64,000 nucleotides of DNA from Alentia gelatinosa (GCA_950022655.1 OX465580.1:97854797-97918796); one strand, 5' to 3'. Positions 24,804 through 34,881 are shown, counted from the first letter of the stretch. The notes: generated by a model not told the origin, from the sequence alone. Numbers and translations: made by a program.

Positions 24804-25539
24804 GACAGCGATGACCCCTAGCGGCGTCCGCCGGCGGAGATATTAACCCCAATAGAGGACGCAATCAGTGAACAGTTGGCACCGCCCAGAGCCGGTAATG
24901 GACAATACTTGTCGCTGCCCAAGGATGGAATAAGCAGCTTTTAAGCGGACTAATCGGTGACTGTAACCACCCTGTCTGGGATTAGCGGACTGGACAACGC
25001 ATCTAATCCCCGAATATCGCCCACACACAATGGCCAGAGATTGCCAAATGCTTCTGTTCCTTCTCACGGCGCCCTCCAGACATATACCTATCAATATAGT
25101 CTGCTCTTCATACACCACCTATATGTATATATGTTAAAGCCTTTCAGGAGAGTGAGCATATAAATTCTGCACAATAAGCAGACGACTTTTCTTCCACAAG
25201 ACAACCTTTTCCGCTCAATGGAATCTTTTCTCTTTTTAATAGAAAAGTTGTGAATGTAACGATCTAGGATAGAGAGCACTCTACTCTACATATAGGACAT
25301 ACGATGAAATGGATCAGAAGTTTATGTTCTATGACCTTTCAGATTTGCATTAGTTTAGAAAGTACAAAATACTGCAGAAATGTATTTTCCCGATTTTGAT
25401 GTTAAATAATAATAACATATAAATATATCATGATACTCCTAAGGAGTTTTGGATACCCTCTGCCAGTACTCCAGCATAGAAAAAAGCAGTTATGAGATGA
25501 AATATTATGGGACTTTGATGGCTACACAGAACAAAGGTG
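24804..25539. other. Unassigned DNA
   Basis: No gene or element recognised. Confidence 0.4.
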
Positions 25540-26115
25540 AATTTTTTTCCAGTTACAGGTTCACAAAGTGGGTATTTGCGCAATTGGCAGGTTTTCACCC
25601 CTTTTTTAAAAACAGTTTTACTCGGTAATAATTTGATATCGAGGTTCAGATCATTCCATAGACTTTTTCCTCGATAATTAGGTGCTGTTTTAGTCTTTCA
25701 GAGCGCGGCCATGACAATTTGAATTTCGCTTGTACTTGTGGCCTAAGAGTTCCTTGATACAATTTGTCTCTGGTGTCATTCAAAGAGTTGTTGGAGCAGC
25801 CATACATTAAGATAAACTGCTTCCTTGCGTACACCAGTGATAACCCCCGTCCTGTGACGTTTTAACTTGACACATTTTGTTTTGTTGTGCAAATGTTCGA
25901 CAGTGGGTACCATGAATCTGTCTCTCAAGCATATCCTCAAAACCCTATTCTGAAGTCGTTGGAATTTGTCTATCCATTTCTGGCATGCTCCATCCGAATT
26001 AAATGTCAAATAATCAAGTATCGCCAATAAGGCCTGCTTAAAAATTTTTGTCGCCACAGACTGTTTCATATGGTGTCGTAATTTTCCGAAAATGAAATTT
26101 TCTATGTGAGTCATT
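25540..26115 (-). pseudogene. LINE 3' fragment
   Basis: The minus strand encodes the end of a CR1/Jockey-group ORF2 in pieces: KFQRLQNRVLRICLRDRF in the frame 26114-25776, VYARKQFILMYGCSN and LSWPRSERLKQ in the frame 25834-25646, then WNDLNLDIKLLPSKTVFKKG in a third frame. At least two frameshifts are needed to join them. RT motifs are missing. A 7-T run near 25543 may be the old A-tail. Confidence 0.7.
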
Positions 26116-26502
26116 TGATGTTTTTATGATTGACTCTACGATAGCTCACGATTGGATGCTCATAGGCTACAATTGAATACGCCAATCGTAAAGCTCCCGA
26201 TAAGATCCAATATGTTGGGTTTTTCATGGCCTATTGCCTTGTATCTGATAGAAAGTTTTTTCTTTTGTGTGAAATAATAGATGGACAATTATTAAATTTG
26301 GGTAATTAGGTAGACCGCATATGGATATATAATCTCCGCAAATATAATATAATTTGATGAAATCTAATTTTCTGAAAATAATAATTTGATATAGGAATTG
26401 ATTCTACCACACTCTCTTATTGGTGCAAAGAAGCTAGGTGACCTCTGCTAAAGCAGATACAATCGTTTACCTCTGGGACCCAGTTACATAAATTTCGCGA
26501 AC
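26116..26502. other. AT-rich upstream flank of the Ngaro-like element
   Basis: I see no gag-like ORF and no copy of the 180-bp sequence that lies between the 3' direct repeats. The element therefore appears to have lost its 5' end, or its boundary lies just before 26503. Confidence 0.4.
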
Positions 26503-28401
26503 ATGAACTATCCCTGGATTCCACATGATGGACGGGCGGTAGGCGTGGCCTACCCGGACGAGGATCTCGACCGTCAAGTTCAACAGATCCTCCAGTCAAC
26601 ATCACACGTATTGAGGCCTACCTCAGGTAAGCCAACCCACCCAGCTCACTATGTTTTTCGTGGAGCTAAGAGGGAGCGAGCCGGGCTGGGGGCGCTTAAT
26701 GTTCAGGAGTATCTGTGGGCATCTTGCGCATGTCTGACGATCCCAAGACTCCCGGGAGCGGTTAGCGTTTTTTGGCGCCCTCAGCCTTCTGAGGAACTCA
26801 GGGAGCGGTACCCAAAGTTTACTTCGGATTATTCTGTTATCACCAACGTTGAGGCTTACAATTTTGAGGGGGCTCGTGTTATTGTCCCCTCGGCCCTCCA
26901 CGTGGACGAGTGGAGGGCTCGTTTAGCCGACTTTTATGATGTTGATTTGTGTGATTTCCTCGACTACGGGTGGCCTATCGGCTATACCCGGGAGCAATGG
27001 CCGCTCCCTACATATGTCAACCACGCATCGGCACGGTCTTGTATTCCTGATTTACAGCGTTTTGTTGACAAAGAAATCCGCTTAGGCGGACTTCTAGGAC
27101 CTTTCGAGGCTTTACCTTTCGGCATCAATACACAGGTGTCCCCGCTTTTGACACGTCCCAAGCGGGATTCTAGGGACAGGAGAGTGATCCTCGACTTATC
27201 TTTTCCCGAGGGCAAAGCGGTAAATGATGGGATACCGGTAGGCCAGTATTTGGGACAAGGTTGCGCCTACACCCTGCCTATGATAGGCGACTTGACTGGA
27301 CTCATTGAGACGTTAGGTCGACACTCATACATTTGGAAGGCTGATCTCAGTAGGGCCTACAGACAGTTGAGGATCGACCCGGGCGACGCCCCTTTTCTGT
27401 GTTTTCACGTGCAAGGCGCCTACTACGTGGAGAGATGCCCCCCTTTAGGGTGTAGGTCGTCTTCAGTCGCGTGTCAGAGGATGTCTAACGCGGTCGTTTA
27501 TATCATGGCCCAAGCCGGCTTTCAAGTATTTGCTTATTTAGACGACTTCGCCTGGGCGGCGGCACGGGAAGACGAGGCCTACCGAGCCTACCAGACCTTC
27601 ATCGACCTAGCTGACACGTTAGGCCTACAGTTAGCGGAGGAAAAATGCGAACCCCCTGCCCAAGTTATCACGTGGTTGGGGTTCACGTTGAATACACGTG
27701 ACATGGTCGTCACCATTCCACGGGACAAACTCGAAGCTGTGCTGGGAGAGTGTATGAGATGCCTTGATCGCAAATGGATCTCTCTTCACCACATGCAGTC
27801 TCTGTTGGGGCGGTTAATTCACGTGGCCAGCTGTGTCCGGCACGCGAGAAAGTTTATGGCTCGTCTTTTCGCGGCTCTCCGGGCGGCTCGTGCGGCTCCC
27901 GTTGTGACTCTTGGTGACGGGGCTCGAGCGGATTTACGTTGGTTCAGGTTCTACGCGGCTTCATCGAACGGGCGCCACCTTGTCCAGACAACGTCGCTTT
28001 TCGTGACGCTTCACGTCGGAGTGTCCAGCGAGCGAGGTCAGGTCAAGATATGGGACGTCAACTTGGAGTGGGCGTGGCGCGTCCCAGCTGTTGACCCTGG
28101 CACAGGATTTTACAAACTGGCGGCATTTGCCTTGGTCGTGGCGTGTACACACGGTCTTGGGAACGTCCCCGCAGGCGCCACGGTGCGGGTAACGGCTTCC
28201 CACGCTGCCGTGTTCGCCCCTCTCCACCACGGCTTAATACGAGACCCGTTTATCGCTGCCTGTGCTCGTCGGGTTTGGTTAGGAGCTGCTTTGGGCGACT
28301 ATGAAATCGTTCCAGACGTTGTTCTGACCGTTGGAAATGCTGGAAATTCTATAGAAATCGTCTGCCCTCGTGTTCAAGAAATCTTACACGATTTTCGTTG
28401 A
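26503..28401 (+). CDS. Reverse transcriptase with degenerate RNase H-like region
   Basis: A 632-codon uninterrupted ORF begins with ATG (MNYPWIPH). Residues ~1-165 form an N-terminal region without a recognised fold. The RT follows: NHASARSCIPDLQRFVDKEI and GPFEALPFGINTQVSPLLTR (fingers), RRVILDLSFPEGKAVNDGIP, IWKADLSRAYRQLRIDP (motif A, Asp281), CPPLGCRSSSVACQR (motif B) and AYLDDFAW (motif C, Asp347-Asp348). This order is typical of DIRS-order RTs. Residues ~496-615 keep the hydrophobic pattern of an RNase H fold (FYKLAAFALVVAC, GATVRVTASHAAVF). However, the expected TDAS, KE, TDN/TDS and late Asp are replaced, so catalysis is unlikely. The ORF has no stop, so decay alone does not explain this simply. 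Confidence 0.88.
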   Translation: MNYPWIPHDGRAVGVAYPDEDLDRQVQQILQSTSHVLRPTSGKPTHPAHYVFRGAKRERAGLGALNVQEYLWASCACLTIPRLPGAVSVFWRPQPSEELRERYPKFTSDYSVITNVEAYNFEGARVIVPSALHVDEWRARLADFYDVDLCDFLDYGWPIGYTREQWPLPTYVNHASARSCIPDLQRFVDKEIRLGGLLGPFEALPFGINTQVSPLLTRPKRDSRDRRVILDLSFPEGKAVNDGIPVGQYLGQGCAYTLPMIGDLTGLIETLGRHSYIWKADLSRAYRQLRIDPGDAPFLCFHVQGAYYVERCPPLGCRSSSVACQRMSNAVVYIMAQAGFQVFAYLDDFAWAAAREDEAYRAYQTFIDLADTLGLQLAEEKCEPPAQVITWLGFTLNTRDMVVTIPRDKLEAVLGECMRCLDRKWISLHHMQSLLGRLIHVASCVRHARKFMARLFAALRAARAAPVVTLGDGARADLRWFRFYAASSNGRHLVQTTSLFVTLHVGVSSERGQVKIWDVNLEWAWRVPAVDPGTGFYKLAAFALVVACTHGLGNVPAGATVRVTASHAAVFAPLHHGLIRDPFIAACARRVWLGAALGDYEIVPDVVLTVGNAGNSIEIVCPRVQEILHDFR

Positions 28402-29213
28402 TTACAGGTGCCGACCCCGGGCTACACACTCGGATGTTATCTTCATTCGAAGCGGCTTCAGCTGTCTCCACGTGCCGGAACAGGTCAACGCAAGCCGTCA
28501 AATACCTACGTTTCGCAGTCAGGAACAAGTCGTCTGTTCTACACCCATCGATCCTCCAGGCATGTCTTTACGTGCAACATTTGGCCGACACCCTCGCCTC
28601 GCCCACAGCCATTAGGAATTACATCTCTGGCGCTAAGTACTGGATTACTCACCGTGGAGGGGACGTTTCTGCGTTTTCTTCCATGCAAGTGGCGTCTGTT
28701 CTCCGGGGTGTCTTAGTAACGTCCGGTCACGTTGCTCGACAGGCCCCGCCGATTTCCTGGAGTATGCTGGAGGATATTTGCCGTTTATCTGGGCATCTGT
28801 CCTGCGGTCTTGTTGTCAAGGCTGCGGCCTTGTTGGCCTTTCACTCGCTTCTAAGGGCTTCGAACTTCTTCCCAGATACCTCTAAGATGCATCGGTCCCC
28901 TCATTATTTATCTCGGGGGGACGTCCAAGTCATTGATGGGTGTCTTCTTCTCACCGTTCGTTCTTCCAAGACTATTTCTTTGGGGTCACCACCTGTCGTA
29001 TTACGTGTGGAGTCGTCACGTTTTCCGGACATGTGTCCTGTTAAGACTTGGGTGTCTTATAGAGGCGCGGCACCTGGCCAGACCCTCGTCACACCTCACT
29101 CATTCCGCCGAGGTGGGGCTCAACACCTCGTCCAGTCAGGTAGGCCTCTCCACGACGTCCAGAAGCTCGGCACTTGGGCTTCGCAGGCTTCTTTGGCCGT
29201 CTACTTACAGTAA
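28398..29213 (+). CDS. Tyrosine recombinase (integrase of the element)
   Basis: The 271-codon frame opens at a TTG; no upstream ATG is evident. The preceding bases (ttttcgttgattacag, then GTGCC) also look like a splice acceptor, so the protein may start elsewhere through splicing. Residues ~45-110 form the N-terminal core-binding helices. The catalytic part shows LLAFHSLLRASNFFP (first Arg, Arg153), TPHSFRRGGAQHLVQSG (His234-x-x-Arg237) and GTWASQASLAVYLQ (likely nucleophile Tyr269). The R-H-R-Y set is thus present. Between VSYRGAAPGQ and TLVTPHSFRR the usual ~40-60 residues seem to be missing, which suggests an in-frame deletion near 29080. It would insert the circular DNA copy. Confidence 0.85.
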   Translation: MITGADPGLHTRMLSSFEAASAVSTCRNRSTQAVKYLRFAVRNKSSVLHPSILQACLYVQHLADTLASPTAIRNYISGAKYWITHRGGDVSAFSSMQVASVLRGVLVTSGHVARQAPPISWSMLEDICRLSGHLSCGLVVKAAALLAFHSLLRASNFFPDTSKMHRSPHYLSRGDVQVIDGCLLLTVRSSKTISLGSPPVVLRVESSRFPDMCPVKTWVSYRGAAPGQTLVTPHSFRRGGAQHLVQSGRPLHDVQKLGTWASQASLAVYLQ

Positions 29214-29233
29214 ATTCCGTCTTCGACGTATGT

Positions 29234-29367
29234 CCTTGTATGAATTATACTGTTTGACAAATTTCCGTATACCTTCGTATACCGTATACCTTGTATACTA
29301 CATATTTGTCTTTTTCAACGTGAAAAATAAAATTTTTTGTCCACAGCTTCGCCTCGTATCAGTCATT
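29234..29367 (+). repeat. Ngaro-like 3' direct repeat, copy 1 (B1)
   Basis: 134 bp starting CCTTGTATGAATTATACTG and ending CGTATCAGTCATT, matching 29548-29681 with about two substitutions. It lies just after the recombinase stop codon and contains AATAAA, which may serve as a polyadenylation signal. Confidence 0.85.
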
Positions 29368-29547
29368 GGTACGAACTTGTGAGATATAATGGCTGGAGGC
29401 AGCTGTCGGACTAAGCGCGGCAATGCAGCAAGAGACATCTACCGGACGTTTTTATGAACTCACACTGTCGTGACAGTCTTATCAACTTTTTCAAAGACTC
29501 AACACGTTTCTTTACCTCCCACCCACCCCACATGTTTTTGGGTGTTA
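29368..29547 (+). other. Spacer between the direct repeats (A2 candidate)
   Basis: 180 bp separating the two 134-bp repeats. In a complete Ngaro element this segment should match the 5' terminal repeat A1. No such match is found upstream of 26503 in this window. Confidence 0.55.
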
Positions 29548-29681
29548 CCTTGTATGAATTATACTGTTTGACAAATTTCCGTATACCTTCGTATACCGTA
29601 TACCTTGTATACTACATATTTGTCTTTTTCAACGTGAAAAATAAAATTTTTCGTCCACAGCTTTGCCTCGTATCAGTCATT
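29548..29681 (+). repeat. Ngaro-like 3' direct repeat, copy 2 (B2)
   Basis: Second copy of the 134-bp repeat, with the same length and near-identical sequence as 29234-29367. It marks the likely 3' end of the retrotransposon. Confidence 0.85.
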
Positions 29682-29795
29682 AAGTATAAACCATATTCTT
29701 GACCTGTATCTTGTATACACTTATACTACTACGCTGCAGTTCAACACTCAGATTATTCCATATATGCATGCCTCTGTTAATAGGGCTTTTTCTAA

Positions 29796-29960
29796 AAAAA
29801 ACTTGTATTAGGTCGGCGCATTTTTATCAATACCTTATGATCACCTCTGGTTCGAGGATTATCAGCTATGTCCAGACATTTTGTAAACTAGTACATATGT
29901 GTAATATATAGGTGATCATAGGGTATTGATAAAAATGCGCCGACCTAACACAAGTTTTTA
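29796..29960. repeat. MITE with ~50-bp terminal inverted repeats
   Basis: The left arm (29796-29846) contains TTAGGTCGGCGCATTTTTA and TTATGATCACCT; the right arm (29910-29960) is its complement with only a few mismatches. A ~63-bp unique centre separates them. There is no coding capacity. The high arm identity suggests a young insertion. Confidence 0.8.
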
Positions 29961-32040
29961 TACATATGTAGAAGATATCTTTCTTATATACAATTCAATT
30001 TGATTGTTTTAGCGTCTGAATATAATATAATATGTTGTAAATACCTCTTGAAAATAATTCAGATACATTCAATATTTCCAAAATTATAGTATATTTGAAT
30101 TTTGAAATTATGCCTGAGATCTACATTGACAATCGCATTGAGTCTTCTGTGCCATATGGAGTAACTTTGACTTTTTTTCATCGGTACTTAGGTTTACTAT
30201 TCCTATAAACCTTCAAATATCGATAAAAATGGAAATTCCATTAACCTACAATAATCCAAGAAACCATAGCTAGCCTTATCTAGTAACCGCAACTGATCAA
30301 CATGTTTTTGTCCTGCCGGTTTCCTGCTGGTTTCATAGCAACTATGAGCATTGCTATGCATGTCGCAGCAACATCATAGCCGCATCGATGTGTACATTTT
30401 GCTTTTGACGATTATTTCTATTACTCTTTCACATTAATGTCCAGCATGAAATATCTTCATAATTAGTTTGTTGCCTACTCTTTGCTGCTATGAGGAGGTT
30501 TAAAACCGTCTTAGAATTCCTGATTTGGTACTGTCCGCCATTTTAAAATTAACCGATCGTAGCTTTTGGTCACATGTTAACCTTGGGTAGTAAACGTCAT
30601 ACTTGGCTAGTAAACGTCATCCTTAGGCAGTGAACGCAAGTTTATACACCCCCAGCAACAGGATGTATTAAAGAAGGTCATTTTCATACAAATCCATTTG
30701 GCAAAGCACGTTTGTGCGAGGCTTAATCGTTACCCCTTGCCTGTTCAACATACCGACCCACCATCATATTATAGGCATCCCTTTTCTCCAAATCCACCCG
30801 TCGTTGCTGCAATTCCTTCAACGACAGAACCTTTATCGGTTATTTGATAACATCCCAAGTCTGACATACTGAGCTCTTTTATGACAAAAGATGATGAAAT
30901 TCGGATTTCGATGGACGGTCTCAAATTTCGCCGCAGGCGCTAAGTCACAGCGGCCTCCCCTCCCTACGTGCTCAGCCGGAAGATAGACGGCACTGATAGT
31001 CTTCCGGTTTCGCTAAGTGAGACGGCTGCGTATCAATACCCGCCTAGTCCGCTATTCATCCCTCGACTCATCCAACGAATATTAAAGACTCCAGGAAAAT
31101 GGACACCATTTGAAGAGAGAATGGAACATCGAAATGCGCATGCGCAGCTGAAACCTGAAATCGATGTTTCTGAGGAAGCAGCTCCGGAAGAATACGATAG
31201 TGGCCACAGACAATAGAAAGGGTATTAATTAGGATGATCGATGTGTGAAAGACAATAGGACCGTGGTAAATTTACCGGTCTTTAAATCAGGGGTTCATTG
31301 GTAACCCCACGCCCAGACACCTCACTGCCTTGCCATTCATGGCCTCCATATTGACGCCAGTGTGATCACTGCAGGCATACAAAGTGAAAACAGCTGACGA
31401 GCTTGTGTACAACTTTAAGGGCTTCAACGTGAATTTTCTTTTCAATCGACGATGCTCATGAATACGCGAGAAACTCGTGAAATCGTGTCAGGTGGTATTG
31501 CCAATTCTATGAATGACCAAATCGTTGAGGAATGATTAGAAGAAGGTTATGTAACTAAAGGAGGTATCCATGTGCCTTTCCAGAGTGACAACTAATCCGC
31601 TAAAGTTTTATCAAATTTTAACATAGACCCAGGTTCTTAGCATATCGTCTCTCTCATAACCTCAATGCCACAATATAGATGTCACACTGGCAGCTACAGA
31701 TGTTTCTCATGTTGATCTACTAGAAGTACTTGTGAGTCGTTTACATATATTCTGATGGTTATATCCAGGGGGATATGGAAAATATCCCACCCATTTGAAA
31801 AGAACGGAAAAAATCGACCACTTTCCTCTTTGCAATATGCTTTTCTGCCTGGTCAGATGCCCCATGAATACTAATGCGGCAAGACTAGGCCACTATAGCA
31901 GTATGGAAACTTTGGCCTAAATTTATCAATGTCAGATACAGCTACTGCCATGACCCGCGCTATAAGCTGGTATTCTCAATGGCGGAAGGACACCCGCACA
32001 GACAAGATGGCGCTCTATCGGGGAGCATTCTGGGAGTTGC
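29961..32040. other. Unassigned DNA with a short tandem repeat and a small ORF
   Basis: Three ~20-bp repeats with core TAGTAAACGTCAT lie at 30583-30642. An 82-codon plus-strand ORF (30968-31216) contains LFIPRLIQRILKTPGKWTPF and an acidic tail, with a GCGCATGCGC palindrome inside it (about 31137). I do not recognise it. The remainder shows nothing identifiable. Confidence 0.35.
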
Positions 32041-32049
32041 TCGGTGGGC

Positions 32050-32182
32050 GATAATGGGACATAATGGGCGATAATAGGGAACCTGTGTCCAGTTGGCCTG
32101 CCCATCAAGGCGGCATTTTGCGTGAACCACCTGGTCTGCGTCCCCGTCATATCCTTCACATGTCACATGGGGCGCTGGCCCA
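32050..32182 (-). CDS. Possible CCP/sushi-like exon fragment
   Basis: On the minus strand the open segment reads HVTCEGYDGDADQVVHAKC, then RLDGQANWTQVPYYRPLC. The order TC-x-GY ... C-x(n)-G-x-W ... C fits the second to fourth cysteines of a complement-control (sushi) module, which mediates extracellular protein binding. The first cysteine is not seen in the same frame because stops lie just upstream, so this is a fragment, a separate exon or a chance match. No neighbouring module is visible. Confidence 0.3.
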
Positions 32183-32990
32183 TGAAACCTTTATGGTTCT
32201 GTTTGTGATTAAGGATTCTGGAGGACCTCCAATCGTTGGCCTGTACTTTCCATCATGCCGCGAAGCTCATGCTCGTTTTAGTAAAATAAATGTCCTGGTA
32301 TTGCCTTGTAAACATGTGGTCCGTCTGTGAGTCGTTTGGATCTGGGACCTGGGATCGCCCACAGCTGTCTCGTTCTGCCATGAATTCATTTTGAAATCGG
32401 ATTCTATTATTTCTGTGATGGTAATACACACTGAAGGTTGAATATACACTATAAACGCTGTTGAGGTCAAAACCGTAGATAGAAATATTGCACTGCTGGA
32501 CTTCGAGAGACCATTGTTTTAACTTCCGACCATCGCTTTGGATCTCCTGGCCGTGAGAAAGGTATACTTTCTGGTAAATTCAGCCATCTCATTTTCAATT
32601 CATCTTCAGCTTATTACCCCCGAAGCCCCAATCATAGTGAATGAGAGTTGGGGGGGGGGGGGGGTGTCACATGATAGTTCTGGAAGTTAAAAAATACCCC
32701 TTTTACAAGTATTTTCTTGTGTTTTGTGTTACCCCTTTACTTTGTACAAAAGTATTGGCAATTGTGACTTAAAATACCCAGAACACTGAGTTGAAAAGTA
32801 GACTGATCCACTGCGCGAAAACCACTATTTTATATATGTATACGCCCGACGTATATATATATATAGGTATGATTTTGCGTATACAAGGTAGTTCTATTTT
32901 CCGTCGTGTATACGCCTCATCTATAGACATATATAAGCGCCCACGTTGCGGTGAAATATACGTCGTATATACGTCTGCTTCTGTTGTATT
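32183..32990. other. Unassigned DNA with poly(G) and TA/CG-rich palindromes
   Basis: A ~15-bp poly(G) run lies at 32650-32664. Short self-complementary words such as CGTATATACG cluster at 32835-32975. No gene is recognised. Confidence 0.45.
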
Positions 32991-33280
32991 TAGGCCACTA
33001 TCCAATAATTCCGATCTCTACAACTAGGGGACACCTCAGTTGTTTTATTTCATTTGCCATTAGTCATTATGTTCTTGGTATATGGAAAATCCAATGTTAT
33101 ATTATCAAATCTGATTATAAAATCTCTTCTAAAACTCTTTTTGTTATCTTTTCATTAATTACATATAATAAACCCAGCATTCTTTTATATTGTCTACCGG
33201 TTTTTTCTTATAGATTATACTTTTAAAACACCATTGTTCTGTGTTGTTCTGGATGAGTGTGTATATAAGGAATGCAGGAT
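32991..33280 (+). repeat. Dispersed ~285-bp repeat, copy 1
   Basis: Sequence beginning TAGGCCACTATCCAATAATTC is similar along its length to 57721-57998 in the same orientation. Shared blocks include TAATAAACCC, TAGATT.TA.TTTT.AAACACCAT and a GTGTATATA end. It has no ORF, tRNA-like head or inverted ends. The family is unidentified. Confidence 0.65.
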
Positions 33281-33499
33281 AAGAGTATGGTTATAGACGG
33301 GAGGAGGACTTCAGTGTTGGTGCTGGCGCACAGAGAGGGTAGCTGTGAGGGTGGCTGTGAGGGTGGCTGTGAGAGGTTGGGGGGGGGGGGGGCGGGAGCG
33401 GAATCGGAAGTAGGACTTCAGGCGCACAGAGAGCACCCGCCGACCCATAATCAAAATGGGTAATACAAGATGGTATTATCAATATAACATGGACTTGTA
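33281..33499. repeat. GTGAGGGTGGCT tandem repeat and poly(G)
   Basis: A 12-bp unit, GTGAGGGTGGCT, is repeated about 2-3 times (33343-33372). It is followed by a poly(G) run near 33379-33391. Confidence 0.6.
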
Positions 33500-33649
33500 T
33501 ACGGAAACTGGCTTACTATCTTCGTACGTCATAAATACGCGGTGAAATTATTGGTCACATACATCCCGATGCCGTAGGCAGAGGGATGTATGTGATCAAT
33601 AATTTTACCAAGTATTTTGACGTACGAAGATAGTCAGCCCGTTTTCGTA
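33500..33649. repeat. MITE with ~65-bp inverted arms
   Basis: The left arm includes CTATCTTCGTACGTCA and ATTATTGGTCACATACATCC; the right arm (about 33584-33649) is the complement with a few differences. The loop is only ~20 bp. Non-coding. Confidence 0.75.
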
Positions 33650-34881
33650 TTATTATATACCTAAAAATGGCGATATTTTATCTAGTCACGTGATCACATA
33701 CCCCGTACGGCACACTGTGCCGTACGGATATAAATACGACATGGGTAGGAGAGGGCAGTATGTGTAGATTGTTTTTGCACAGGTATATAATAATATGGTT
33801 AATGGCAAATGCAATGGATACTCCGACAGTGGCATAAATATGCATAAGCATAACTCCAACTGACCTGACCCGGGATTGATATATACGTATACAGTCGCAA
33901 GCGGAAATATGACCCAAATACGAGGGCATTGTTGTTGACGCCCAAGGAGACGTATACGATTACATAGGCGTGAAGTAAACGGACACTTATAAACTCAAAA
34001 CCTTGACCTGTGATAGACATACTTACATTATGGCGGTTATACAGCAACCCCAATTCCTGAGGGAGTTAATAGCAAAACAACCAGCTTTGTAAATCCCACC
34101 TAGAACACCACGGTCAAATAAGCGAGATCAAACGAGGTTTATATTCGGATGCCCATATTGTACCCGATGTACCACTGTGGTAGGAGCTGCCCAGACACAG
34201 TATAGAACAGAGGAACCAGGTGGCCATATTGAATGAGGGCTTCCGTGGGCCAAGGTGAAGGCTATTACAAAAAGAGATTTGGGTATAACACAGGCAAAAA
34301 GCGAGCTTTGAACCGAACTATCATAGGTTTACAATTCTATGTGCTAAGTGCAACTCTTCTTATATTTCTCAATACACCATGCGTATTTCCTCACTTTATT
34401 GGAGAACTCGGAATGTTCTGAGTAAAGAGATAAATCATACATAGTGAAATCGAAAAAGACAAAGAAGATAATGGCAATCTGGATAGGCTGGTTTTTAGAG
34501 ACCGCAAGAGGTACACTTCTGCCTATATAGCCACATGCTGTCAATCAGCTGGGTCAAGATTCTATCATTGGACACATCGGTAGAGGCATTGAGCAATCTG
34601 CCATGCTGTTATAGGTTTAATTAAAATTACTCGAAATGAGAGTTTTGGAGAGATTAGGCGATTTCTCGAAGGACTCTCTAGATTTCGTGAGCAAGCTTGT
34701 GTGAGCAAGTGTGTTGAAGGTATGTGTATCATTTACAATCTATCTACCTATCTAACAACCACATCAAAGTACAGGACGTAACACATCCGAATGCATTTAA
34801 CCACTTTATTTAGCCTGCATCCGTTTACCAAACTGCCGATTCAGTGGAGTGAGAGGATACGGGTAGAGTTACTTCACTTAC
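33650..34881. other. Unassigned DNA
   Basis: No recognisable gene or element. CGTACGG-type words recur near 33700-33730, similar to those near 3240-3330. Confidence 0.4.

Larger units (their letters stand above)
26503..29681 (+). mobile_element. DIRS-order (Ngaro-like) YR retrotransposon, 5'-incomplete
   Basis: Two long ORFs, reverse transcriptase followed by tyrosine recombinase with a 4-nt overlap, are followed by two 134-bp direct repeats (29234-29367 and 29548-29681) around a 180-bp spacer. This repeat layout is what known Ngaro elements show at the 3' end (B1-A2-B2), unlike the inverted repeats of DIRS1. Such elements replicate through a circular intermediate integrated by the recombinase instead of an integrase. 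A gag ORF and the 5' repeat (A1) are not visible. GC content is clearly higher than the surroundings, which argues that the element came in from elsewhere rather than evolving in place. Confidence 0.8.

Noticed and set aside
26623..28230. Minus-strand ORFs within the RT gene
   Set aside because: Antisense shadows of a GC-rich coding sequence whose plus-strand frame has clear RT motifs.
28933..29702. ORFs repeating the same peptide after the recombinase
   Set aside because: They are translations of the two copies of the 134-bp direct repeat, not duplicated proteins.
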